Notes: generated by a model not told the origin, from the sequence alone. 5,618 bases of DNA from JAFDWI01 sp964595905 (GCA_964595905.1 CAZQSU010000156.1:1-5618), one strand, 5' to 3'; positions 1 to 5,541 are shown, numbered from the stretch's first letter. A program made the numbers and translations.

Positions 1-314
1 TGCACAGCGACTGGAACGTCACCCCGCTCGAGCCGCTGCGCTACGTGGAGGACGCGGTGACCAGGATCATGGCCGAGGGCGGTGAGGTGCTCAACGCGGA
101 TGAATGCATCCCGGTCGAGGCGGCGCTGCGGGCGGTCACGATCGACGCGGCGTGGCAGTGCCGATCCGACCACGAGACCGGTTCGATCGAGGTGGGCAAG
201 TTCGCCGACCTGGTCGTGCTCGAAGACGATCCGACGAGCGTCGACCCCTCGATGATCAGCCGCATCGCCGTGTCGGAGACCCGCCTCGCCGGCGAGGTCC
301 GCCACACGAGCTGA
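1..314 (+). CDS. YtcJ-like amidohydrolase (Amidohydro_3 type), C-terminal end, 5'-truncated by window edge
   Basis: The first complete codon is at position 3, and 103 residues remain before the TGA at 312-314. The visible piece begins HSDWNVTPLEPLRYVEDAVT. This matches the SDW.V.P.(D/E)PL segment of YtcJ-type amidohydrolases, where the Asp after Ser is a metal/catalytic ligand of the TIM-barrel fold. It is followed by an EAALRAVTIDAAW helix and by GSIEVGKFADLVVLEDDP, the typical closing segment in which the chain returns to the small beta-sandwich domain. A final strand (SETRLAGEVRH) ends the protein as in the family. Such enzymes are metal-dependent hydrolases of amide or related C-N bonds and are presumably cytosolic; the substrate cannot be read from this fragment. 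The N-terminal HxH metal motif lies outside the window. The gene converges with the minus-strand gene ending at 351. Family assignment is firm and function is open. Confidence 0.9.
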   Translation, partial: HSDWNVTPLEPLRYVEDAVTRIMAEGGEVLNADECIPVEAALRAVTIDAAWQCRSDHETGSIEVGKFADLVVLEDDPTSVDPSMISRIAVSETRLAGEVRHTS

Positions 315-337
315 CGGGCCCGGCCGGCGCCACCACC

Positions 338-352
338 GACCAGCGCTTGGTC
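338..352. terminator. Small inverted repeat in a convergent gene junction (weak terminator candidate)
   Basis: GACCA at 338-342 and TGGTC at 348-352 form a perfect 5-bp stem around GCGCT. The right arm includes the first two plus-strand bases complementary to the minus-strand stop codon (351-353). It lies between the amidohydrolase stop at 314 and the stop of the unknown gene. There is no T-tract on either strand, so an intrinsic terminator is only a weak possibility. Stems of this size are common by chance. Confidence 0.2.
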
Positions 353-815
353 AGTACTCGCCTCTGATCACGAAGAACGAGCCGCGGATCGTGCCGGCCA
401 GCTTCGAGCGCTGCTTTGCGAACTTGAACTTCTCGGCGAGTTCTTCGGGCACGTCCATGCCGTCCGACAGCTTGAAGCCCACGGCCCGCTTGCCGCCGTC
501 TTCGAGCGTGTAGAGGACGTTGATCGCCAGGCCGCTCTCGTAGAACACCTCTGACCAGCGGATGCCGTCGACCTCGAACTCGGTGGCCTCGAGCGGCTTG
601 GACGCGATGTGCAGGTCGCGTTCCTCGGCGAGGATCCGGTGCACGTAGTCGACGATCTCGGGCACGTCGCCGGCCGCCTCGACCGTGAAGGTGTGGCCGT
701 ACTTGTTGTGGAAGTACCGGGCCTCGTTCGCACGCAGGCCGGCGAGCGCCTCGGCATGCGGCGACGACTCGAGTCCGACGGTGTCCACGTTCTTGAAATC
801 GACTTCGTAGGTCAT
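351..815 (-). CDS. Uncharacterised 154-residue soluble protein
   Basis: I do not recognise a family. The chosen start is the ATG at 815 (MTYEVDFKNVDTVG), because a TAGCGT box lies exactly 7 nt upstream, as in a leaderless transcript. An ATG at 821 is a close alternative, and the upstream start at 875 would add 20 residues and place the box inside the coding region. The protein has no signal peptide or membrane segment and is rich in charged residues. It alternates helix-like stretches (VPEIVDYVHRILAEERD at about 51-67; VPEELAEKFKFAKQR at about 122-136) with strand-like ones (EATEFEVDGIRWSEVFYES; GLAINVLYTLED; GTIRGSFFVIRGEY), suggesting a compact alpha/beta fold. Reading frame, codon bias and ordinary globular composition support a real gene. 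It lies 82 nt downstream of the F420-type oxidoreductase on the same strand and may be read through from it, or start from its own -10 box. No catalytic motif is evident. Confidence 0.8.
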   Translation of the reverse strand: MTYEVDFKNVDTVGLESSPHAEALAGLRANEARYFHNKYGHTFTVEAAGDVPEIVDYVHRILAEERDLHIASKPLEATEFEVDGIRWSEVFYESGLAINVLYTLEDGGKRAVGFKLSDGMDVPEELAEKFKFAKQRSKLAGTIRGSFFVIRGEY

Positions 816-822
816 GGCCATC

Positions 823-828
823 ACGCTA
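823..828 (-). promoter_or_regulatory. Putative -10 box (TAGCGT) of a leaderless promoter for the 154-residue gene
   Basis: On the minus strand TAGCGT is followed by 7 nt and then the ATG at 815, the spacing that puts the transcription start at or beside the start codon. No Shine-Dalgarno-like sequence precedes the ATG. I see no convincing -35 hexamer 16-18 bp further upstream. The same TANCGT arrangement precedes three other genes in the window. Confidence 0.45.
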
Positions 829-897
829 CGAAGTCCCGGCCAGGCATGCTTCTCGAATCCTGCTCGCGTCGACACCGAGTGCGCCGACGGCGGTGGT

Positions 898-1815
898 TCA
901 GCCGGCGTTCATCGCTTCGCGCAGCACTGCCATCGTGCGGGCCTCCTCGTCGGGGTTGCCGCCGAGCGGCACCGCGGTGAAGTCGGTGGCACCGCTGGAG
1001 GCCAGCCCGCCCAGGGCGTCGCGCACGAATTCCTCGTTGCCCACGATCGACAGATCACCGAGGCCGTGGACGCCTTCGCGGTCGAGCATGGCCCGGTAGC
1101 TGGGCAACGTCGCGTAGTTGGCGAGCATCTCGGCCAGGAACGCCCGGCCCGGGGCGGGGTCGTCGGTGACCCACACCGGCAGCGACGCCACGATCGCCGG
1201 CTCGGGTCGGTCGGCCGCGGCTGCGGCCTCGGTGATGACCGGGGCGATGTGGTCACGAATCGTCTTGGGGCCGACGCACCACAGGATCGTGCCGTCGGCC
1301 CGACGGCCGGCGACCTTGAGCATCTGTTCGCCGAGCGCGGCGATCATCACCCTGGGCACACCCGGTGAGGGTTTGCGGTCGTCGCCGGTGTAGGACCACG
1401 CCTCACCCTGGTGGTCGGCGGCACCGGTCGCGAGCAGATCGGTGAGGATCGCGAGATAGTCGATCATGTGGCGCACCGGCTTGTGCCAGGCCATGCGCAG
1501 CGACCCGGTGACCATCGGTTCGTGATTGAGCCCGATGCCGACGACGAGGCGGTCGCCCACGAGAGTCTGGGTGGTCAGCGCCTGGGTGGCGAGCGCGTGG
1601 GGGTGGCGTTCCCAGGTGGAGATCACCGCGGTGCCCAGCGTCATCGACGATCCGGTGTCGCCGTGCGCGCCGAGCAGACCGAGCGCGTCGATCAGACCGA
1701 CCTGGGCCACCCAGTAGCTGGAGAAGCCCGCCGTCTCGGCGGCGGTGATGTCGTCGAGCACCCCGGCGACCCCGTGGGTGAGCATCCGTCCTGATCCGTT
1801 GATCCCGTAGCGCAT
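898..1815 (-). CDS. F420-dependent LLM-class oxidoreductase, MSMEG_4879-like family
   Basis: This 305-residue protein fits luciferase-like monooxygenase (LLM) TIM-barrel enzymes that use coenzyme F420, and most resembles the MSMEG_4879 subfamily as I remember it. The supporting pattern is MRYGINGSG at the N-terminus, AETAGFSSYWVAQ at about 26-38, LGTAVISTWERHPHALATQA at 60-79, DRLVVGIGLNHEPMV at 88-102, a central AALGEQMLKVAGRRADGTIL segment, and LPSYRAMLDREG towards the C-terminus. The HPHALATQA and GIGLNHEP segments are the usual cofactor-site neighbourhood in this fold. Length agrees with the family. These enzymes transfer hydride to or from F420; the substrate here is unknown. The ATG at 1815 is preferred because family homology begins exactly at MRYGIN and a TAACGT box lies 8 nt upstream. 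The in-frame extension to 1905 is arginine-rich and has no family counterpart. The gene diverges from the glycosyltransferase across 193 bp and is followed by the unknown 154-residue gene. Confidence 0.93.
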   Translation of the reverse strand: MRYGINGSGRMLTHGVAGVLDDITAAETAGFSSYWVAQVGLIDALGLLGAHGDTGSSMTLGTAVISTWERHPHALATQALTTQTLVGDRLVVGIGLNHEPMVTGSLRMAWHKPVRHMIDYLAILTDLLATGAADHQGEAWSYTGDDRKPSPGVPRVMIAALGEQMLKVAGRRADGTILWCVGPKTIRDHIAPVITEAAAAADRPEPAIVASLPVWVTDDPAPGRAFLAEMLANYATLPSYRAMLDREGVHGLGDLSIVGNEEFVRDALGGLASSGATDFTAVPLGGNPDEEARTMAVLREAMNAG

Positions 1816-1823
1816 GGGAGCTG

Positions 1824-1829
1824 ACGTTA
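1824..1829 (-). promoter_or_regulatory. Putative -10 box (TAACGT) of a leaderless promoter for the F420-type oxidoreductase
   Basis: On the minus strand TAACGT is followed by 8 nt (CAGCTCCC) and the ATG at 1815. There is no purine-rich ribosome binding site, and the distance matches transcription starting at the A of ATG. The -35 region is not recognisable. The box also supports choosing 1815 over the upstream start. Confidence 0.5.
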
Positions 1830-1982
1830 CGACCTCACCGACCGGCGTGCTCCGCAGACGGCTCGCCCTTCGGACCGGAGCGACCTCGCCCGCGTCGACC
1901 ACCACCTGCTCGAATCACCGACGACCCCGCGACCTCGGGTTAGAAGACGGCCAGAACACCACCGGAGCGGGCCGCCCCATCG

Positions 1983-1994
1983 ACGGTCGACCGT
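1983..1994. repeat. 12-bp perfect palindrome abutting the glycosyltransferase -10 box (operator candidate)
   Basis: ACGGTCGACCGT is identical to its reverse complement, and its last T is the first base of the TAGCGT box at 1994-1999. A protein bound here would contact the promoter between the -10 and -35 positions. It contains the overlapping half-sites CGGTCG and CGACCG, which recur as a spaced inverted repeat upstream of the response regulator. Perfect 12-bp palindromes are expected about once by chance in GC-rich DNA of this length, so position is the main argument. Confidence 0.35.
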
Positions 1995-1999
1995 AGCGT
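1994..1999 (+). promoter_or_regulatory. Putative -10 box (TAGCGT) of the glycosyltransferase promoter
   Basis: TAGCGT is followed by 9 nt and the ATG at 2009, giving a leaderless transcript or one with a leader of two or three bases. No Shine-Dalgarno sequence is present. Box and flank (TAGCGTTCCG) are one base different from the box upstream of the response regulator (TACCGTTCCG). Confidence 0.45.
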
Positions 2000-2008
2000 T
2001 CCGCGTCG

Positions 2009-3472
2009 ATGACCGACCGCTCGACGACCCCACCGGCATGGTTCACCCGGCGGCGCGCCCTGCACGCTGCCCTCGATCACCGTTCGCTCCCGCCGGGGCC
2101 GGCCGCCACGGGAATCGACCGGGCGCGCCACCTGGTCGGCCGTTTCGACCCGCGTTCACCTCGGGTACGTCGGTACGTGCTCTTCGCGGTGCTGGTGGTC
2201 GGTGTCGCCATGTGGCTCCACGATCAGGACGACTACCCCGGTCACGCCTGGTGGCTCGTGGTGGCGGGTCTCCTGGCGCTGCACACCTGGCTGGTGCACC
2301 TGGAAGGCCGCGAGCCTCGTCTGCGTCGCGGCGCGGTCGTCGCGGGCACCGTCGTCGCGGCGGTGGCTGCGGTGATCACCCGTCCCTACGGCTCGCACGA
2401 CGTGTACCAGTACGCCATGTACGGGCGCATGGTCGTGGCCCATCATGCGAACCCGTACGTGAGCGTCCCCGCGGCGTTCCCGCATGACCCGCTCTACCCG
2501 TCGCTGTCGGCGTACTGGCATCACACCCCGACCGCCTACGGGCCGTTGTTCACGGGCCTGTCGGCGGTGCTCGCCTTTGGCTACGGCACGTCGGCGACCG
2601 TGGCCGCGCACTCGTTCCAGACGGTCGAGGCACTCGCACTGATCGGTTCGGTCATCTATCTGTGGCATCGGAAGGCCCCCACGGCGGCCCTGGTCTTCGT
2701 CGGTCTCTCGCCGGTGCTGTTGGCCACGGTGAACGGCGCCCACAACGACCTGCTCGCCGGCGCGCTGGTGCTGATCGGCCTGGATCAGGCACGCCAGAAC
2801 CGTCTCGGCCGATCAGCGCTGTTGGTCGCTGCGGCGACCCTGGTGAAGTTGCTGGCCGCGCCCGCCGTCGTGGCCGTCGTGGCCGTTCTCGTCGCGGCCC
2901 GCCGATGGCGTGCCGCGGCAAAGTTCGCGGTGACGGTCGCCGGCCTCGTGGCCGTCGGCTACGCAGCCGTCGGCGGGCTCGTCGCCCTGAAACCGTTGCA
3001 GGGACTCGGCGACTACGCCTCCCGGGCCTCGCTGTGGGGGGCGATGCAGGCGGTGAACGTCGTCCCGCACGACCTGCGCGCCGGTCACCCCGACGCCGCG
3101 TTCGTCGCGACCGGGGTCATCGGCGTGGCGCTCGTGCTGGTCGTGCTCCGAGGCCGTCACGACCCATCGGGACCGGCCGCGTTGGCGGTGGCGCTGATGA
3201 CCTGCAGCGTCTTCGCCGCGGTGTACGTGCTGCCGTGGTATCCCGCCGCGCTGTTGCCGGCGGCTGCGCTCGCGATGGCGTCGCCGGTTCGCCGGATCAC
3301 CCAACTCGGCGCCGCCGCGCTCATGGTGGCCTACGTGTCACCGCCCGGGATGCGGCCCCCGGCCTGGATACCCGTCTCGACGGTCGGCCATCTCTGCGGG
3401 GCGCTGCTGGGAGTGATGGTGGTCGTGCTGGTGGCCGCCGCCAGCACGAGGGGCCGGCCTCGCCGGGCGTGA
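2009..3472 (+). CDS. Polytopic GT-C membrane glycosyltransferase, MptA/MptB- or GT87-like
   Basis: This 487-residue integral membrane protein has a basic cytoplasmic N-terminus of about 50 residues and then roughly 11-13 hydrophobic segments, starting at about 53-70, 80-96 and 108-125. After the third segment comes the long loop expected of GT-C enzymes that use polyprenyl-phosphate sugar donors: SHDVYQYAMYGRMVVAHHANPY (the SHDVY Asp is residue 131, the NPY Asn residue 148) and TPTAYGPLF at about 173-181. The NGAHNDLLAGAL motif at 242-253 is shared with polyprenol-phosphomannose-dependent alpha-1,6-mannosyltransferases. Such enzymes add sugars, typically mannose, to lipid-linked or wall glycans on the outer face of the membrane. 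The precise donor and acceptor are inferred only at family level. It starts at the ATG at 2009, with a -10-like box 9 nt upstream. The two-component pair begins 62 bp after its stop on the same strand, and no terminator is visible between. Confidence 0.85.
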   Translation: MTDRSTTPPAWFTRRRALHAALDHRSLPPGPAATGIDRARHLVGRFDPRSPRVRRYVLFAVLVVGVAMWLHDQDDYPGHAWWLVVAGLLALHTWLVHLEGREPRLRRGAVVAGTVVAAVAAVITRPYGSHDVYQYAMYGRMVVAHHANPYVSVPAAFPHDPLYPSLSAYWHHTPTAYGPLFTGLSAVLAFGYGTSATVAAHSFQTVEALALIGSVIYLWHRKAPTAALVFVGLSPVLLATVNGAHNDLLAGALVLIGLDQARQNRLGRSALLVAAATLVKLLAAPAVVAVVAVLVAARRWRAAAKFAVTVAGLVAVGYAAVGGLVALKPLQGLGDYASRASLWGAMQAVNVVPHDLRAGHPDAAFVATGVIGVALVLVVLRGRHDPSGPAALAVALMTCSVFAAVYVLPWYPAALLPAAALAMASPVRRITQLGAAALMVAYVSPPGMRPPAWIPVSTVGHLCGALLGVMVVVLVAAASTRGRPRRA

Positions 3473-3501
3473 GCGATGACGAGGTGTGGCCAGATCGGTG
3501 T

Positions 3502-3519
3502 CGACCGGCCACTCGGTCG
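3502..3519. repeat. Inverted repeat CGACCG-N6-CGGTCG upstream of the response regulator (operator candidate)
   Basis: CGACCG at 3502-3507 and CGGTCG at 3514-3519 are perfect inverted 6-bp arms separated by GCCACT. The repeat sits directly upstream of the TACCGT box at 3522-3527, between the expected -35 and -10 positions. Its half-sites match those of the palindrome in front of the glycosyltransferase. The hexamer is also found several times inside coding regions here, so binding is only an inference. Confidence 0.3.
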
Positions 3520-3521
3520 CG

Positions 3522-3527
3522 TACCGT
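3522..3527 (+). promoter_or_regulatory. Putative -10 box (TACCGT) of a leaderless promoter for the response regulator
   Basis: TACCGT is followed by 7 nt (TCCGGAC) and the GTG at 3535. This spacing supports GTG as both first codon and transcription start. No ribosome binding site precedes it. TGTCGA at 3499-3504, 17 bp upstream, is a poor -35 candidate. Confidence 0.45.
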
Positions 3528-3546
3528 TCCGGACGTGGCGTCCGGA
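3528..3546. repeat. 8-bp inverted repeat spanning the regulator start codon, overlapping a 13-bp-period direct repeat
   Basis: TCCGGACG at 3528-3535 and CGTCCGGA at 3539-3546 are perfect inverted arms around TGG, so the GTG start (3535-3537) lies in the centre. Because TCCGGA is itself palindromic, TCCGGACG also recurs as a direct repeat at 3528-3535 and 3541-3548, a period of 13 bp. Direct repeats are the usual binding format for OmpR-family dimers, so autoregulation is conceivable. In a longer transcript the arms could form a hairpin hiding the start codon. The right arm is coding, so chance is a fair alternative. Confidence 0.35.
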
Positions 3547-4218
3547 CGCGTCCTGCTCATCGAAGACGACGAGCGCATCGGATCCTCGCTGGTGCGGGCG
3601 CTGTCGGGCACGGGCCACGACACGACCTGGCACCGCACCGGTGCCGAGGGTCTGGCCTCCGCGGCGACCCGACGACCCGATCTGGTGCTGCTGGACCTGA
3701 CGCTGCCCGATCTCGACGGCATCGAGGTGTGTCACCGTCTGCACGAGACCGACCCGTCGATCGCGGTGATCATGCTCACCGCACGCGACGAGTCACTCGA
3801 CATCGTGGTGGGGCTGGACGCCGGCGCGATCGACTACGTCACCAAACCGTTCAAGCTCGCCGAACTGCTCGCGCGCGTGCGCGCCCAACTCCGGACGAGG
3901 CCTCCCCGGACCGTCGGTACGACCGAGGTGGGCGATCTCGCGGTCGACGTGGACGCCCGACGCGTCCGGATCGGTGGCCGCGAGCTCGAGTTGCGGGCCA
4001 AGGAATTCGATCTGTTGGCGCGGCTCGTCGCCGATGCCGGCCGCGTCGTCACCCGCGACGATCTCATGGCCGACATCTGGGACGTGCACTGGACGGGATC
4101 GACCAAGACCCTCGATTTCCACATCGCCGCGCTGCGACGAAAGATCGACGCCGCCGACCGCCCTGCCAGTCGGATCACCACGGTGCGGGGCGTCGGCTAC
4201 CGCTTCGAGTCCGCATGA
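3535..4218 (+). CDS. OmpR/PhoB-family response regulator
   Basis: This 227-residue protein has a receiver domain (about 4-118) and a C-terminal OmpR-type winged helix (about 131-225). The receiver shows every core residue: acidic E10-D11-D12 (LLIEDDE), phosphoacceptor D54 in LVLLDLTLP, T82 in MLTARDE, and K104 in YVTKPF. The segment before K104 reads AGAIDYVTKPF, where many relatives have ADDYVTKPF. The DNA-binding domain has the family's AKEFDLLARLVADAGRVVTRD, the recognition-helix region TKTLDFHIAALRRKID, and the hairpin ending VRGVGYRFE. GTG at 3535 is chosen because the receiver begins directly after it and a TACCGT box lies 7 nt upstream; in-frame upstream sequence has no receiver character. 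Phosphorylation by the adjoining kinase is expected to promote dimer binding to promoter DNA. Its last 4 bases overlap the kinase start (ATGA), so the two are translationally coupled. Targets are unknown; the neighbouring glycosyltransferase is a candidate. Confidence 0.96.
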   Translation: MASGRVLLIEDDERIGSSLVRALSGTGHDTTWHRTGAEGLASAATRRPDLVLLDLTLPDLDGIEVCHRLHETDPSIAVIMLTARDESLDIVVGLDAGAIDYVTKPFKLAELLARVRAQLRTRPPRTVGTTEVGDLAVDVDARRVRIGGRELELRAKEFDLLARLVADAGRVVTRDDLMADIWDVHWTGSTKTLDFHIAALRRKIDAADRPASRITTVRGVGYRFESA

Positions 4219-5528
4219 GACGCCGCATCCTCGCCGCGATCCTGTCGGTGACCGGCATCGCGATCGTGCTCTTCGGCGCGCCGTTGGCGGTCATCGTCGA
4301 ACACCTCGACGACGATGCCGCACTGCTCCGACTCGAGCGGCAGACCGTGCAGGCCGCTCGCAGGATCCCGTCCGGCTCGACCCTCGGCGACGCGGCCGCG
4401 GTGTTGCCGGCGATGCCCGACCAGACCTCGCTCGCCCTCTACGGGCCGACCGGCGAGCGCGTCAGTGGCACCGGGCCGGTCCACGGGGACCGCGTCGTCC
4501 GTCGTGCCCTCGACGACGAGGTCGCCGATTTCGAGACCGACCGCCAGCAGGTCGTCGCCGTGCCGATCGGATCCGACACGCACACGGTCGGCGTGCTCCG
4601 TGCCGAACAGCCGACCCGGGCGAGCAACCTGCGAACACTCCGGGTGGTCGGCCTGTTCGCCGGTCTGGGTATCGGGGTTCTCGGCCTGGGAGCGCTCATC
4701 GCGTTCTGGGTCGCCGACCGGCTCACCCACCCGGTCCGACGTTTGCGCGACGCGGCCGTCGGCCTGGGCGATGGGGACTTCACCACCCAGATGCCCCAGA
4801 GCCGGGTGCCCGAACTCCAGGAGCTCGCCGACGCGCTGTCGTCGACCGCCCGGCGACTCGACGAGCTCTTGGCGCGGGAGCGCTCGTTCAGTACGGACGC
4901 CTCACATCAGCTCCGCACCCCGTTGGCGGGGTTGCGGGCCTCGATCGAGACCGAGTTGGCGTTTCCCCGCGACGACCCGACCGAGGTGCTCGCCGAAGCA
5001 CTGGTCGACATCGACCGACTGTCGCAGACGATCACCGAACTGCTCGTGCTCGCGCGCGGTCACCGCGACGTCGCCGGGTCGGTGAACGTCGACGATGTGC
5101 TCGCGGACCTGCGCGCCCGTTGGACCCCACGGTTCGCGGCCGCGGGCCGCCGGCTCGACGTCGCCGAGGCCCGTGGCCTGCCGGCGGTCATCGGCCAATC
5201 GGCGCCGTTGCGCCACACCCTGGACGTGCTGGTCGAGAACGCTTTGGTGCACGGCGCCGGTTCGACGGCGCTCACCCATCAACTCGGCGACGGGACCGTG
5301 ACGATCTCGGTGACCGACGAGGGGCCGGGCTTCGGACCGGTCAGCACGAACGGCGCCGATGATGCGGCTGATCCGCTGCGTGCATCCGACGGCTCACCCA
5401 TCGGGATCGGACTGCCGCTGGCCCGTCGTCTCGTCGAGTCGATGCGGGGCCGTCTCGCGATCGCCCGGCGAGGACCCGGACCGTGCGTCGAGATCGTGCT
5501 CGAGCGAGCCGACCCGGCCGGGCACTGA
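4215..5528 (+). CDS. Membrane sensor histidine kinase, HAMP-HisKA-HATPase_c
   Basis: The 437-residue protein starts at the ATG overlapping the regulator stop. TM1 (about 5-27) is followed by an extracytoplasmic sensor of about 115 residues, which includes SLALYGPTGERVSGTGP and a VVAVPIGSDTHTVGVLRAE strand pair, a pattern suggestive of a PAS/Cache-like fold. TM2 lies at about 144-166 and leads into a HAMP linker with the usual Pro (P173 in LTHPVRRL). The dimerisation helix has the H-box SFSTDASHQLRTPLAGLRAS with phosphorylatable H231. The ATPase domain has an N-box (LVENALVHGAG, N342), a G1 box (DEGPGFGP, D368, G370, G372) and a G2 box (GIGLPLARRL, G397, G399). No clear F-box is visible between G1 and G2. 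The kinase autophosphorylates H231 and passes the phosphate to the coupled regulator; it may also act as a phosphatase. Its signal is unknown. The gene ends 13 bp from a convergent gene. Confidence 0.95.
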   Translation: MRRRILAAILSVTGIAIVLFGAPLAVIVEHLDDDAALLRLERQTVQAARRIPSGSTLGDAAAVLPAMPDQTSLALYGPTGERVSGTGPVHGDRVVRRALDDEVADFETDRQQVVAVPIGSDTHTVGVLRAEQPTRASNLRTLRVVGLFAGLGIGVLGLGALIAFWVADRLTHPVRRLRDAAVGLGDGDFTTQMPQSRVPELQELADALSSTARRLDELLARERSFSTDASHQLRTPLAGLRASIETELAFPRDDPTEVLAEALVDIDRLSQTITELLVLARGHRDVAGSVNVDDVLADLRARWTPRFAAAGRRLDVAEARGLPAVIGQSAPLRHTLDVLVENALVHGAGSTALTHQLGDGTVTISVTDEGPGFGPVSTNGADDAADPLRASDGSPIGIGLPLARRLVESMRGRLAIARRGPGPCVEIVLERADPAGH

Positions 5529-5536
5529 CCGGCCGG
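5514..5536. terminator. GC-only hairpin at the kinase/convergent-gene junction (possible bidirectional terminator)
   Basis: CCGGCCGG at 5514-5521 and again at 5529-5536 can pair over 8 bp around the 7-nt loop GCACTGA, which holds the kinase stop codon (5526-5528). It occupies the whole 13-bp gap between convergent genes, so it could stop transcription from both sides. No U-tract follows in either direction, as is common for actinobacterial terminators. Confidence 0.4.
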
Positions 5537-5541
5537 CCTCG

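Larger units (their letters stand above)
1816..2008. other. Divergent intergenic region
   Basis: This 193-bp stretch separates the start codons of the oxidoreductase (minus) and the glycosyltransferase (plus). It contains an outward-facing -10-like box at each end (TAACGT on minus at 1824-1829, TAGCGT on plus at 1994-1999) and a perfect 12-bp palindrome at 1983-1994. A CGACCG hexamer at 1839-1844 falls in the spacer upstream of the oxidoreductase -10 box. I see no convincing small gene, RNA gene or riboswitch fold in it. Confidence 0.6.

Noticed and set aside
816..875. 20-residue N-terminal extension of the 154-residue gene from a start at 875
   Set aside because: A TAGCGT box sits 7 nt before the ATG at 815, and the extra residues do not resemble a conserved N-terminus. 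It remains possible but less likely; the ATG at 821 is the closer alternative.
1411..1794. Plus-strand open frame opposite the F420-type oxidoreductase
   Set aside because: Gly/Arg/Val-rich shadow with no family character; the minus-strand protein accounts for the sequence.
1816..1905. 30-residue N-terminal extension of the F420-type oxidoreductase from a start at 1905
   Set aside because: Family homology starts at MRYGIN, the extension is arginine-rich and unlike the family, and the TAACGT box 8 nt before ATG 1815 lies inside it.
2156..3304. Long antisense open frames opposite the glycosyltransferase
   Set aside because: GC-rich genes leave antisense frames open. These translations are Arg/His/Gly-rich without fold or motif, while the plus strand encodes a coherent membrane protein.
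2662..3534. In-frame upstream extension of the response regulator through the glycosyltransferase gene
   Set aside because: It is a frame shadow of the glycosyltransferase, Arg/Gly-rich with no recognisable fold. The receiver domain starts right after GTG 3535.
3486..4214. Long in-frame upstream extension of the kinase reading frame (about 243 residues)
   Set aside because: The extension is extremely rich in Arg, Ala and Pro, has no domain character, and overlaps the response regulator in another frame. The kinase proper begins at the ATGA overlap with a typical first membrane helix.
4197..4730. Antisense open frame opposite the start of the kinase gene
   Set aside because: The translation is low-complexity, rich in Asp, Arg and Gly, and opposes a kinase with intact motifs; a codon-bias shadow.
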